A stretch of DNA of 64,000 nt from Edolisoma coerulescens (taxonomy: Eukaryota > Chordata > Aves > Passeriformes > Campephagidae), in NCBI GenBank assembly GCA_013397115.1, contig VWZW01007689.1, forward strand, positions 1 through 64,000. The letters run 5' to 3'. This document shows, in pieces, positions 35,771 through 49,900 of the stretch (its first letter is position 1; each line of letters begins with the position of its first letter). The translations under genes were made by a program, and so were the position numbers. The notes under the pieces are model-generated. The model had not been told where the DNA came from, made no database searches, and worked only from the letters and a program-made list of their open reading frames with translations.

Positions 35771-36649
35771 GATTAGCTGCAGTCTTCAATATTCATGAAG
35801 AGCACTGAAGAAAGACGCTGCCTTGTTTGTTCAGCATCAAGCTGTTGAAAGCATACATGGAACATCGGTTTCTCCACATCCTTTGATTTCAAATGCTGCT
35901 TTTTTGTTATTATAAAATGGTACAAGTCTTCATGACTGCTTTGACAATATGGAAAGAGGACTTGGTTTTTTGTGGTAAAAGTATAATAGCATCTGTAAGA
36001 GAAAAAACTGGGAAAGAAAATTAAAAGATGCTAAAAAAGTGAAAAAGGGGTGCATTTAATATGAATGTAATCTATGTGTTTCACAGACTTGCCCTAAATT
36101 TTTCCTAGGAAACAGCTGTCTTCCAGCATGGACAGCATTTGCAACTTTTGTTTCTTCCAAACTATAGGTACATTTTTGTACCAAGCAGAGAAGTTTTGAG
36201 CCTTGAAACCAGTCTTCTAGTTATGACATCATTAGCAACATTTATTTATTGTCTGTTTGGATCCTGGATTCCTCATATCAAAGCATTTGTTTCCTATCAG
36301 TTTATAATCTTAAGGGAATAGCTTCAGACAGATCTGCTTTGGTGCTCTGCTGTTTTAAGTGCATGATGATTTGAAACTTTGATTTCACTCCTTGTTTGCT
36401 TATTTTGAAACTGCCTCTTACTGTGTTTTACAAGCTAATTTGTTGTGGGACTGTATTGGTAGAGGTGGGATGAAAATTAAAAGTTGATTAATTTATAAGT
36501 AAATAAATGGAATTAGGTTGTGCTTTACTGAATTTTGTTCACTTAGTAGCTTTATATTGATAAACATACTTAACTTTTTTTTTTAAATTTTTTTTTTTTT
36601 AGTGCTTTTTTGTCCTCAGTGCTTTCCCACCTCTTTTTTTTAGGTGACA

Positions 36650-37200
36650 GTCGGGTCTATCACCTTTGCCGCCCTCCTGTCACCCCCAAGTGTCTGCTTT
36701 TGAGTGATAAGCCCCTGTCCCCTCCAGCCTTGTGGTGCTTGCTCCAGGAGCAGTTCTGCTGGTGCTTGGAGCACCAGGCCCTGTGCCGGCCGGGGCCGGA
36801 GGCCGCTCGGGCCGTGCCTCGGGGCGGGGGCGAGCGCTCCCCGCGGCCCCGGGCTACCCGGGGCGTTGTGAGGGCCCCTCGGCGGCGGCGGGGCCGCCTG
36901 CCTTTGCCAGCTCCTCCGCCGCCGCTGCGCCTGCACAGGTGTGCTGCAAACACGCCGGGGGAATTTGACAGCTTGTAGTAGCCGGTTTGCCGGTAGAGGA
37001 ATGTTTTGAGTGGCACAAAAATGCAGGGGACAGTGACGGAACAGCGTCCCGTGGGTGCCGCGTGCCCTCGCTGTGCAGCTGCAGCTCCCCGCCGGGCCCT
37101 GCTGGCAGAGCTGTGGGGGACGCGGGGCTCTGCCAGTGCCGGTTAGAGCGCGCCCTGGGCTGTGGCGGCTGGGAACTGGGGTGCTGAGGCGTGGGGTGGA
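36650..37200. other. Intronic CpG-rich patch
   Basis: A sharply GC- and CpG-rich block within otherwise AT-rich intron. A T-run and acceptor-like ctctttttttttag precede it (about 36,630-36,643), and CTGCACAG|gtgtgc near 36,938 resembles a donor. It could be an alternative first or cassette exon of STAG1, an intronic regulatory island, or an inserted piece. The open frame across it is Arg/Pro-rich and not recognisable. Confidence 0.4.
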
Positions 37201-38856
37201 GACGCGGTTGGTGTTTTGGTTCTGTACTTCTGTGCCTCCCAGCCTGATGGAGCACGCTTTGTTGTGTAGCTGGGCATTTGACTGGGTGCGGCAGCACAGA
37301 GTACAGCAGGAAATGAGTGACTGCTCAAGGAACCTGGCTGGTTCTCTGGGAATACGGCTTTCTTCCCTAGCATTGCGGCTGGGAGGCCATCAGCACTTTA
37401 TTCTTTCGGTGTGCCTCCCAGGCAAGCTCATCTCCATGATCGCATCACTTATCTTACCAATATATCTCCCTTTTTAATAGACTAGGAAGAGCCTTGTCAT
37501 CAATCTCTACTTTCCCTTCTAATAGCCCTCAAATATCCAAGGAAAAAAAAAGTCAATTGCTCTCGGATCTTTTGAGAGTTTGGCACTGCGTGTGCATAAG
37601 GTGCTTGAGCTTTAAATGTTTAAATCAAAATCCATTCAGTCTTAGGACATCTTTCTCTCTGGTTTCATCCTTGTAGTGCACAATTCTGCCAGTTTCTCTT
37701 CTGCTCTGTTCTCTGTAGACTGCAATGTTTTGAAGAATCCTTTCCTTGATCAAGCTCCAAAATTGTTGTCCTGCCCCTCATCTTCACAATGGCTGTATAT
37801 AAGTTCTCGATGACAGTTTAGTGTTAAAACAAGAAAAAGTTTGTGCTGTTTTATCACACACTTGTAACTCTTTCTTATCTGAAATTAAAGTAAGAAATTT
37901 AAGAAAAAGACCCACTACAACAGAGGAAAAAATCCCAGCTAGTGGGAAGGGGAAGCTAAAAGACTAAGTGTGGGGTATAACAAGGCAGAACTTCTTGCTT
38001 CTCACAGCCAAGAACTGGATGGGTGTCAGGAGCAGGAATCTCACCAGCTACCTGGCAGTGGTTTGTCCCTAAAATCATCTTTGCTTAGGAACCTTTGGAC
38101 CTTAAGGATTCATTTTCCCCTGTAACGTGGGGGCTCTGCTCAGAAAACAGGTGACTGACTTTAAGTGTTCATTTCAGTCTTACCTTGCTCTTGTAATGTC
38201 AGTTATGTTTGCGAGTCAGTGTTTAGCTACTGTGCTAATTGTTTTCTCTTCCATTTCCCTGTAATGGGGTTTAATTTTATCCAAGTCTTCATCAGTCTGG
38301 GAGTTTGCAAGCAGATTAGAAATTAAATTGTACAGTAGAGAACAAGCAATAATAAATATTCTTTTGATTGTTCATTTTTAAATAATAAAAAGAATTGTAA
38401 AACCTCTCCTGTTAAAAATGATACTTTGAAATGTGTTCTGGGTACCATTTTTCTAGTGAACTAAAATCTCATTATGTTTTCTTTTTTTTTTTCCTTTGGC
38501 AATTAATATCATAACTCATTCTCCCAGATCATTCTTCTGGTGTTTTAGTAAGCTCAGCAGCTACTCTAAACTACAACCTTTTTTCAAATGTGGCTGCCAA
38601 ATTGCATTTTCATGTCAGAGAAATATCTTCTGTCTGCAAAGAACACTCCTGTTACAGAAACATTAGCTGTTCCATCTCTGCTCACTGTGTTCAAGTATCA
38701 GTGCCCCCTCCTTTGAGGAATAATTGAAAACTTGTGGAAGAGGCTTTTGTACCCATTGGTTAGGAGCTCATGAAACTTTTTTAGCTTAAAAGACAAGATT
38801 TTCACAGCATCGCCTAGGAATTCTGGAGAGATGTTTTTAGCTTCAGTGTGGAAAAT

Positions 38857-38897
38857 TTTATTTTATTTATTTATTTATTTATTTATTTAATTTATTT
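38857..38897 (+). repeat. (TTTA)n microsatellite
   Basis: About nine near-perfect TTTA units with one interruption, in the STAG1 intron. Confidence 0.9.
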
Positions 38898-41800
38898 TAG
38901 GTGAAACTAATAACTGTCTTATTTTGCATTCTGTTAATCTGCCCAGTGTGTCTGGAACTGCAAGACGGCTGTATTGAAGGCAGTTAATATGTGAATAAAA
39001 CATAAAATAATAGGTAATATTCTTTATAATAAATATATGGTATATAAAATGAATAAAACATGGAAGTGTTGAAGAGTTCCCTGAATTCTGACTGCAGAGG
39101 AAGGTTCAAGGTTTGGGAGTGCTCAGGGCTGGGTTTCACTGGTGCTGTAGGTTCAGAGGGCTGGCACTGAAACAGGCTGGTCTTTAACATGCAGTACCCA
39201 CAGGTTCTGTTAGATGCTCTGTGTTGTCTCACATCTGCTTATGGTGCTCTGTCTACAAGGTCACATCCTTCTTACAGTTCTGGTTTTGAATGGTACCTAC
39301 AGAAATAAGAAGTTGTGGACAGGATTCAACTTCACTTTTTTTTTTCTTTGAAGAATATAAGAGGAAAAAACCCACAGGCATAAAAACCGCAAACACATTC
39401 AAGGGTGGAGTTTTTTCTCCATGCAGTGATTGGGAATTACCTGTGAATTCTCTGGGAGTTCTGTATTCAGGACTTTCTGTACCTAGGAAGGATGTGTGAT
39501 TCTCAGCATGGATGTTTTCGGACGCTGAGCGCTTGCTCTAGGTGCACAGTGAAGTCCAGGTTTCAGCCTGCAGGTAGGACAGGTGCCTTCCATGGCAAAT
39601 GCACAGGTAATTCCCAGTGTTCCTGCAAAAGAGGAATAAGCCTAAAAGCATTCGTTTGAGAAGGTAGTCGTTTCCCATTTCTCTCCTTGGCAGTATTAAG
39701 AGCAGAGCATTTTTGATAAAGAAATGTAAGAATCAGTGCTGGGAATCTCACTAGAGTTGCACAGCTTTTGGAGCTCCCACTCCTCTTGTGTTCCCTCTTC
39801 CAGCCAGGTGTGGGAAGGCCAGTTAGCAATCCTGCAGGGATGTGCTGCTTCCCAAGTGCCTGGGGGCCTGGGATAGGCTGGTAACCTATTTATTTGCAAT
39901 AGATTTTACAAATGCGCATTAAAGCAGCGTATCCTGCTTGAAACCCGTTATTTAGAAAGCAAAGTGTGACAGAGACAGGAGAACATGGTAATCACAGCAG
40001 AACAGGCCAGGCTGAGGTAAAGAATAAGAGGTGGGATTGCTCTTTTCTGCTGGTCATGGGCTGGAAATCAATTAGTGTTGGACTTGAAATATGTAATTAA
40101 TGATGAAAAGAGCCACCAGCAATTTGGAGTGTATTGAACATGAGCTGTGTAATGAAGTAGGGAGGTGAGCTCAACCACTTTAAATGAGAGAACCTGTCAT
40201 ATCTGTAATATTAAAAAGCTGTCTTAGTATTAGAAAATGGAAGTGTTAGAGTACTCAGTAATTTATAATATTTAGCATTAAAAATCTGAACGAGCTAATT
40301 ATGGGTATTAAAATGGCTGCAATAAAATTTGAACACTGAAAGTTTATAGAAGCTCTAAGCAGTAATTAAGGATGCTATTTTAATATATAAAATTTATTAA
40401 AGTTGAGCAAAGAAAAATCCTCATGCAGCTCAGAAGGGAAAGTGTAGAAAGAAAAATCTGCTTTTAAATTCTTGTTGTCTCTTACTGGATTTAGTTGTAT
40501 AACTAAGAAACATGAAACTAGACTGTCCTCTTCTCATACATAGTATAATTTGAGATATTCCCATGTCCTTACTAGAATTGGAGAAGATAGTCCTTTGCAT
40601 GTTTATCTAATTTTATACTTCAGTTGATAGGGGATTAGAGACTATGTTGTGAATTTTTTGTCTACTCTGTATTTTCTGGGATTTTTCTATTTTAGAGCTT
40701 CTGAGATCACAGTTGAAATAAAAGCTATACTTTTATGCCTAATCAAGCAGCTTCCTCATTTTTAGCTGGTGAAATATTTTTGGCACCCTGTTCTCAATCT
40801 GACCTTGCTGGGCTACAACTGCTGGGAGAATGGCAGCTCCCTGAAGAAGTGGAGGAAAGCTCTGCTTTCAGCTGGCTCTGGATGACCCTTTTGGTGCTGG
40901 AACCTCCTCATGGAGCAGTCAGAGAAAATCCAGGCAAACTCCGCATCAAACTGCAGGCCTGTGGCTACCTGCAGTAGCCAAGAAGCTCCTGGGAAAGGGG
41001 AGAAAGCTCTTTGGCAAGAAGTTACAAAGTCTCAACAGTTTCTTCAGAAGCTCAGCAGAGGCTTAATGGGTTATCTGAATATTGAGTTCTCACCTGGAAA
41101 GGCACTTTTCCAAAGAGATTTACATTACCTCTGTTCTCAAGCCATCCACCCTCTCCCCTTCCAGACAGGTAATGGTTCCTCAGTGACACTTGAGTTGGGT
41201 TAAGTACATTACTCAGACTGAGTAAGATTAAGTAAATAGAACGGGGCTTTCAGTTTGCCACCAACTTCTTTTTTAAGTGCTGTCCACTGGGGATAATCAG
41301 GATTTTTCCTTCTTCCCAGGATGTGCCCCTTTCTGCTAAAATTTTGGTGGTTCTTTAGCACGTGCTTTTGCCATTTGTAGTTTGGGCCATGGCAGGTTTG
41401 AAGGTTCAGGCTAAGCCCTTGGGACAGGGGGACATGCAGAGCCCACTTTTAAGCTGTGTTTATTGATGAGTAATCTTTGATTAGTACTAGCATCATTGAC
41501 TCCTAATGAACATCATTGCCTTTCTCTAGGAGTACCAATGCAGGAGGATTTGTGTTGAATTCTAGCTGTTCTAGGCTCTGTGCCTCCCCTGAATGGAGTC
41601 TGAGCATGTCCAGTCACTCTTCTTAAAACCCAAAATAGGAGAATTATTATCTTGTGTGTCACTTAAAAAGTAATTCTGGAAATGTTTTCATTTGCTCTTT
41701 TGCTCTAAGTTTTATATTCACTGCATTTTCCTTGGGAAGTATTTCTGAAAAATAAAGTTTTTAGTTGGCTTTTCCTCAAATCAGAAAGTGCTTGTTCTTG

Positions 41801-44800
41801 TTACATCTAGCTGTTCAGGTGGATGGATATTATCTCGACCACTGGACTGAATTCTCCACAAAATAATGGCAGGGCTCTGAGAGCACTCCTTTTGAGCGCT
41901 GCAATTACATGCTTTCAGCACTTCTCTTAGCAGGACCCTGATCAGTACAGTACTTCATAATTTCTCAGGTTCAACTCAGATTTAGAGAGGATGTCAGTAT
42001 TAATTTGTTCAAATTATTCTCTGGAAGCAATCATGCTGTTAGTTCATTCAGCAGACAAAATCAACTTGACCTGGACCAGGAAGCTGCCTCTCATCCTCAA
42101 CCCTTATCATAATTTATTAAACCCTCTGCATTCATTGATGTTGCCTGTTCATACTGCTGCTTTTCATATTTTCAGAGAAATCATTAACAGCTTCCTCTTC
42201 TCTGAGATTATGTTATGGTTTCTTAGAAGCCACGTATCAGTCTAAGTTTTTTTGCTTGTATCACCTCCTTTCCCTAATTCTTGAGCCTTTCTTTCCCCCA
42301 CTAAAAAATAAATAAGTAAAAAGACCAGCAACTCAGAAGGGCAAAATGCTGAGCATTAAATCCTGTGCTACTAAAGCTCTGGGATTAAGAGTTTTTTAAC
42401 TGCTGAATTCTGGAAGATTTTTGAAACGAACCTTTGAAGTAAGGAATGTGCATTAATTTGGAAACAGAGAAATCAATCCTTTAAAACAGTTATGCAGTGC
42501 ATATTTAATTGTCGGTGTTTATTCCAGATGCTTTTAAGGTAGAAAGGAAGCTTAAAGATTTTTGGCAAATACATGCTACTTGGATAGAAACCCAAGAATT
42601 TTAACAGCTGTTTTCTGGAGAATGTCTTGGCTTTTCTTGTTCTTGGTGATTTATATCTGTATGGCAATTTGATGTCACCTTTTGCAGATTCATGGTTTTC
42701 AGTTTGGTTCTCTAAGGCAGTGTGGCTTTGCAAGTGTTTGTGTCACTCCTGCCAGGACAGTGGGACAGAGGAGGGCACAAGGGAAAGAAGCTCGGGGTAC
42801 TTTAATATTGCTAATTTTTGGTCTTTTGAATAGGGTTCAGATTTTTTATGGTTTGACATAGCATGTCATTTAAATGCATTAGAAGGATTGAGTTGCTGCT
42901 CTTAGGAGCACAGCCACTAATTTCAATTAAATTTGGAGGGGGCGGGAGGTGTACAAAAGACAAATTCCTGCAGTTTTTGTGAAGGTAGGTAACTGGCCAA
43001 AATTACTCTCTAAACATCTCTTTCCCATCCCTCTTCTAAAAGCAAGAGTAGGATTTAAATTGTTGTTAGATGTCAGAGAATCCATACAGAGTTACAGAAC
43101 TGTAATCCACGGAGAGCCAAGCTTCATTGTTTCCACAGCTTGTGGAACTGCTGGAAAAGACAAACAGAAGGAAAGAGTAAGTGTGCAGCAGTCTCAGTTG
43201 GCCAAACCCTACAAAGAGAGCTTTTATCAGTGTATCAGCATGGCAGCAAAGACCTCTGATTCTGTGGTTCCTGAAAACAGAAAGAATGTTCTGGTAGAAA
43301 ATCTTCATCACGGTTTCAACTGGACCAATTACGTCCCCAGGAAAGGCAGCAGGAGGGACAGAAAAATGTGTTGTACCTTCTCAGAAATCCCCACCAAGCA
43401 GCTGATCAGATTTAGGATCTCACTTGATGGCTCATGATGTGTTCTTGCAAATTCTTTATTTTTAACGTGGGATTGTGCCTGTCTCTTCCAAAGCCACATA
43501 ATCCATTTACTGCATTGATGGAGAGAAATCTGTATACCAGTCACTGTTAGGTGAGATGTTCTCTGGGTAAGGAGATGGTTCCCCTGTTTGCTGCTTTTGC
43601 ATTCCCTGGTTGGTGAGGGCAGAGGGCTTGGTGCACTCAGCCTGTCACCCTCGGGCAGCCCAGATGCAGAATGGGAATGCACATTGATCATAAGAGGGAG
43701 TATAGTTTTATTCTACTTTATGCATATTGTATAAATTGTTATGGATTAGCATTTTACTTCTAATTTAAGAAGCAGTTTATTTGTATTAATTACTTTTTGA
43801 AATTTGACAGTTTGTTGGGAGCAGTGATCCATTTACTGGGGAAAAACTCCGCTCGTTTGAGGTTTCAGGTTAAATTTGACACCTTCAAATCTGACTCTTC
43901 AGTGCAAACTGAGTTTTATGCAGTGCTGATGGCAAATGGGAAATTATTTCTAATTAGCTAATAAATATAACCCTAGACCGTTTAAAAACAGAAAGGAAAC
44001 CCAGCCTTTAAATAAAAGGAAAGCCTGGTGAGTCCTACAGCCTTATTAGGAGTGTCTTTTAAGAATTAAAATGTGGGAATTATCTTAATGACGAACAGAT
44101 TATTGGAAAAAAGCCATGTAGGATTCATTCAAACCATCAATTTTTCATGTTAGTGCTAATGTATTAATTTAGTAAGAAATTATTATGTTTGTGGGATCCT
44201 GGTAGCAAAGCTGGCATTAGTGTGGCCTTTTGACTTCCATCTGAAGGAAAAGTGGGCACCAAAAGACCACGTGAATTTTCAATAAGTGTCACAGTTCCAG
44301 TGTTTGATTACAATGGAAAATTATGCAGAGAGGGACAGTGGGATTTTGTAAAATGTCTTGTTTATGTGAAGGCCAGGGCTGTATCTCCTCCTAACAGTGA
44401 GACAGTAGCAGTGGACAGGATAAAACATAAAAGGTACATCTTTGGGATCAGAAGAACCCCAGAAATGCTGGACCTAAAGGTTTGGTAGTCAGCAAATTAT
44501 TTGTGGGGGGTGTTCTGGGGGGTAGGTAAGAACACAATTAAACACTGAACTCCCTGTGGGCTGCTGCTGGAAGGCGTATTCAGCTTCTCTCCATCCTTCT
44601 GCCCTTGTTTGCCACACTTTGTGCTCTTGCCAACATTGTCTGCAGCACTTAACTTTTCAGAGGACTGTATTCTAAAATTGTGAATGTTTTATTTTTCAAC
44701 TGGAAATGTTTCTTAGAAGAGGAGGCCTGGGAAAAGATATGAAGTATCTGAGCCCCAAGCAGAGAAGTAGGTATTTGGAGTGGGTTTGCTGGTACACTTG

Positions 44801-46384
44801 ACCTTGGTGACAGGAATGTAAAGGGGAGCACAGACTCAAGAACAAGGGAGGGTTGGGAAAGGACAGGATTGGACCTTCATTTGGGTCAGTGAAGGAAAAG
44901 AAGCAGAGAGGGAAGGTGGTCCCTGACAGGGAGGTGTCCCAGCTCTGGCTGAATCCCCAGTCCTTGAGCCACAGTCATGGAAGGAGGAGGAGAGGAAACT
45001 GCTCGAGTCACGTTCTGCATGATGAGGGTTCTCACACTGGGTCTGTGGGAGGAAACAGCCTCCTGAAAATGCAGAGGAGAAGCAGGAAAGCTGGTTCCAG
45101 CATGGCCTGGCTGTGTGGGTGGAGAGGTGGGGATGGCCGTGGCATTCCGACTGCTGAGGAGCCACTGCTCTGTGAACTTCACCTGGTGCCTCGAGATACC
45201 AAGGTGGATGTCAGGACAAGTAGGGATTTTGTCCTGAATAAAGGGAGAGGTCCAGAGGGGAGAGGTAGATTTGGAAAGACATAAGAGCAGCTGTAGTACT
45301 GAATGTAGGTGGTAGTGAAAGCTGACCTGCATTGTTTATTCTCAGAGGGGTTCGTTGGGATGGGATATAACTACGTTTTTGAATAAGAAAGGACCCCCAT
45401 ATACATATAATATTAGGGAATGAAAAGTATCACTTAAAAAGGTAATACTGATGCAAAATCTAATGTGTGTAAATACAAGCAGTTGGGAAGATCTGGATTT
45501 TGGGAGTGTTCTGGGGAGTATGGCTACACTCATGCATTTGTCTTGTGACTGAGCTTTTGGCCTCAGTATAAGTACAGGTCTTTACAGGTCTTTCTTCTGC
45601 CCCACATGGTGTTTTTATTATTGTAGATGTGCTTAAAAAAAAAGAGCCAGAAAATGGCACCACTTTTATAATAACTTTGAAGATTAGAGTATCTTACCTT
45701 TCTTAATTATTTAAAGGTTTGATTCATGAAACTGTGATCACCCAAATTCTGGATTGAAAAAAAAAAAAATTTAATTACAGTTTAAGATTCCTGTTATAAA
45801 ACCTGGAGAGCAGTGTCTGTTGGTATCTCACTGGAAAGCTTAAGAGAAACTTCATTGTTGTATTTAAGCAATATTTTTTAACTAGCCCTCTGCCTCATGC
45901 TGCCAGCTGTCCACAGGTAGGAGGAAAAAAAGTTCTTCCATCTTGATGTGAGAAAAGAGATTTTTCTTGCTGTTCAGAGACTTTTCAGAGTGTTACATTA
46001 ACTCTAACTAGAAATGAAACACTGGTTGGTTGTGCCTCTGCCTGCTTTGTTCCTGTGAGCTGTCAGCCAGATGCACTGAGATAGAATTGCCCCCGTACCC
46101 CTGACTGTGGGCCTCGCTGCCGTGGGGAGACGTGTATCTCACAGCTCTCTTACAATATATTTTATATATGTATAAAAACCAGACTTTCAAAGGTTGTCTT
46201 TGTTATCCAAACTAAAAGGATTGGTTGTGATTCAGTTTTTAGAAAATCCTCCCTGTGAAGTCCAGGGCAAATGGAAAGTCCCTATGGGATTTGTTGCACA
46301 CACATAACCAGGCCGAGGTTCTTGGTGGAGCTCACTCAGACTGAGCTGCTCACTGAGGTCATGCAGAAGTTTGGGCATGATTTC

Positions 46385-46951
46385 TGTCCTGGTTTAACCC
46401 CCTCCAGCCACGAGGCCCTTGCAGCCACTCGCTCGTTCCCCCACCAGCGGGATCGGAGAGAGGAATGGAAGGGTAAAAGCTGGACAACTCGTGGGTTGAG
46501 GGAAGGACAGTTTAACAGGGAAAGCAAAAGCTGCACACACAAGCAAAGGAAACCAAGGAGTTCATTCAGCCTTCCCACAGGCAGGCAGGTGTTCAGCACC
46601 CCCAGGAGAACAGGGCCCCAGTACAGGTAACAGTGGCATGGGAAGACAAATGCCATCACTCCAAATGTCCCCCCTTCCTCCCTCTTCCCTCCGCTTTATA
46701 TACTGTGCGTGATGTCATGAGGTCTGGAATATCCCTTGGGTTGGTTTGGGTCACCTGTGTCCCCTCCCAACCTCCCAGGCACCCCCAGCCCCTCCCTGCT
46801 GTTGCCATAGGAGGAGCAGGAAAGGCCTTGGCTCTGTGTGAGCTCAGCAAGAACAGAACCATCTCGCTGTCATCAGCCTGCGTTCAGCACAAACCCCAAC
46901 ACAGTCACAGCCCCTGTGAAGGAAATTAACTCTACCCAGCTGAAACCAGCA
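46385..46951 (-). mobile_element. Solo LTR, avian ERVL/ERVK-like
   Basis: The plus strand starts TGTCCTGGTTTAACCCC and ends ATTAACTC...CAGCTGAAACCAGCA, the reverse complement of a common avian LTR that begins TG(T)CCTGGTTTCAGCTG and ends GGTTAAACCA. On the minus strand a TATA box (AGTATATAAAGC, about 46,694-46,705) and a (G/A)TTAAA polyadenylation-type hexamer followed by ACTG are in LTR order. No internal retroviral genes flank it, so it is a solo LTR. No clear target-site duplication remains. Confidence 0.75.
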
Positions 46952-49900
46952 CGGTCTCTTACTTTATTTTCTGATACCGAGTGTCTTCCAGAAGGATTTC
47001 AGCTGGCATCAATACCAGAATATTGTCAAAGGCTGGGTGCTGTGAGAGCTTGATGTTTATCTCAAACAAGAAAATATAACAGGAAAGCGGTTTTTATCTT
47101 GGTCACGTGAGAGAATGATTTGAACTGGATTTAGAGGATGTGAGAAAGGAAATTGAAACACTTTTCAAGGTCAGATTGGAGCTTGGAAGGTCTGCAGGCA
47201 TCATGTCATTGACGCAGACGGCCCTCGGTGGTCCAGGGTCTCTGCCAAGCTCATGGATCAGCCTTTACGTTCTGTACAGAGAATATTCTGCAATTAGCAG
47301 TGCACTGACCTTCCACTGCTCAGAGGGACAGCCCATGGACAGCACATGTGCCATAGCTGAGACAGGCAAAGAACTGGAACTTAGGACATGCACTTGACTG
47401 AAAATCACCTGCTGATGTAAGGCAGGGCTGTGAGAGGAACCAAGAGGAAATGAGCTGCTGTGGGTAGTACTGGAGTACTCTCGAGTTTCTAATTGTGCTA
47501 GTTGAATTTTCTTGACATTTTCTCTCTGAGAATAACTAATTGTCATTTTAGATGTTTAGTTCTTTCCTGTGCTTATGCTTTGTATGTAATCACCAAAAAC
47601 AGGTGGACACCTGCATCCAGAGACAGGGACAGTGTCACAGGCTTAGTCTGATGGCTAATTAGAAATAACCTGACCACAGGATTTCATGAAGTCTACTGAG
47701 GCTGAAAGTGGATACTCATTTTTTTGTTTACTCCATGTGTTTTAAAATCCATTGCTTCTTCTTAGAGATTTCACCCAAAAAATGTGACAGAAACCTAAAT
47801 TAAACTGTTTTCTTTATGTTCCTATAGATGATTTTACAGCTAAGCTGGACTTGCTTAAATTAGACATTTAATGATATTTATGAGTGATTTCCCCCTTTAA
47901 GACTGAAGTGACGTTTTTTCATACTTCATGAATTTTGTGCACTTAAGCAGGAATATGAGAGTTACATCTTGGTGCTAAGTATGTGTCATTTTTTTTTTCC
48001 ATTGGTAGTGAGTTTAAGCCTGCACTGGGTTTCCCAGTACTTCCTTTTGTGGACAAAAAGCCTCTGTGTTTATTTGTTAGTTTCTTTTGGAGTATGTGGT
48101 GTGTTCGTGTGAGCCATGGTTATTAATTGACAGATGAGTTACACTATGATGGCACTTAAAATGCACAACGTGTATTTCTGAAAGCAGTCGTTGCTATAGC
48201 AACTTTCTAGTAGGTCACCGGCAGTGTTGTGTGAGTGTGTGTGTATGATTTGGCTGTTAATGCAGGCTAATACTGATAGAAAAATGAGAAATGGGAGAGT
48301 CAGAAAGAAGGTAGCCCTTCCCCCCTCCCTGTCCTCTCCCCTCAAAACAGCGTAAGAGAATTTTGTGGAGGAAATGCTTACGTAGGATATTGCATGTATT
48401 GGCAAGAAACTGGCTATCATCTGCTATAATTAGATGCCTTCTTTCTATTTATGCAAAGATTATTAAAAAACCTCCAAATGGTCTTAATCTGACTCTGCTT
48501 TTTCTTCGACATCTTTAGAGTTTGGTTAAGAAAGGAATCCATACTCACTTGATCCAAAAGTCATGTGTTGTATTTATTGAGCATTAACACCTGGTTTTGA
48601 AGTACATCTGTAGTATACACTGGAATTTTGAGAAACTGGGGGGTTTTCCCTCGTTTGTAAGATCTTTCAGCAAGGTACGATGCATTTCCGCAGCAATTTA
48701 GATCTCCTGGTCCTGTTCTCCCCTGCTTGTTCCCATCTCTTCCTTAGCCCTGGTCCTGTGCTTATGCAAATGAGGGATGAGCCAGTTCAGGGAGCTGATC
48801 CAAATACAAACAACTGGAAAAGAGTTTTTAAAATTGCTAGGTGATTTCCTGGATTGTACAGATGGGCAGAAAGCCATGTGCCAGTACAGCCATAGGAGGG
48901 AGGAGCCACGGTGCCTGATGTTCAGGGCAGTGGACATGGATGATAGTGACTGGCATTCCCAGACATTCATTCAGGTGTTATTTCCCACTGACTCTGCTTT
49001 TGGTTTTGCTCTGAAACTTAGCTACAAGTGCTGTGCAGAGGACTCTATCCCAAATTCTTTGCATTTGTATTTTTCTCTGACTTAGTTCTCTAATAGTGTC
49101 TCCTGGGTTTTCCTTTATTTTAAAATTTTTACTGCTCTGATTAGAGAGCATTCATACATCTCTTGTAAAGTGATCAACCTATAGCTAGGCCACTATTTTG
49201 AGTCTTGAATTAACACTGCCTTAAGATAATAGAAAATGAATGAATGAAGGGAGCTCATTCTAGATTGTGATAAATGAAAATAATGTCACGTGTAGGAAGT
49301 GTTCTATGATACTGTAATAGAATTTTCTCAAGTTATAGTGTGGAGTGTTTAATGTGGACTTTGTTTTGTGTTGCCTCTTTTGTTCTGCAAAAGACATGAA
49401 GAAGCTGTGCTGCATTTGCAATTGAATCAATATGGTAGAATTGCTGTGCTGCCTGGGTGGGAGCAGGGAGGGATGGTGGTAGGGAGCACAGGGAGGGCAG
49501 GAGGACTGGATCTGCTTGCTCCCTCCTCTTCTTTACCAGTGTCCCCTGTGTCTCCATTCACTGGTTTGCTGGGAGTATCCAAGCTGCTGTAAAAAAAAAG
49601 GAGTAGGAACATGTGGTCAGGAGCAGGAGGAAAGAGCAGGGACTGCATTTTAAACAACAGCAACCCGTCAGATTGGTTCAACCATTGTATGAAACCTCGT
49701 CCCAAAACCCTATTGAAAAAGAAAGTATCTATTCCATGTTGGTTTGTTGTTGTTGTTTTTTCATTATTATTCTCTGATATGTAGTCATGTTCTCTGTGTT
49801 TTGAGAACTTGATTTGTGGAAGTGCTAAGTGTTGACATAACCCCTTGATACTTTTTAAGTATTCAAATGATTGCTGAATGCTTTATTAAATATACTTGTG

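Noticed and set aside
36610..36978. 122-codon frame over the intronic CpG patch as a protein gene
   Set aside because: Low-complexity Arg/Pro translation with no homologue I know; kept only as a possible untranslated exon or regulatory island.
42949..43437. 162-codon open frame in the STAG1 intron
   Set aside because: It starts at GTG, its first ATG is far inside, it has no splice context or recognisable domain, and the composition is like random AT-rich sequence.
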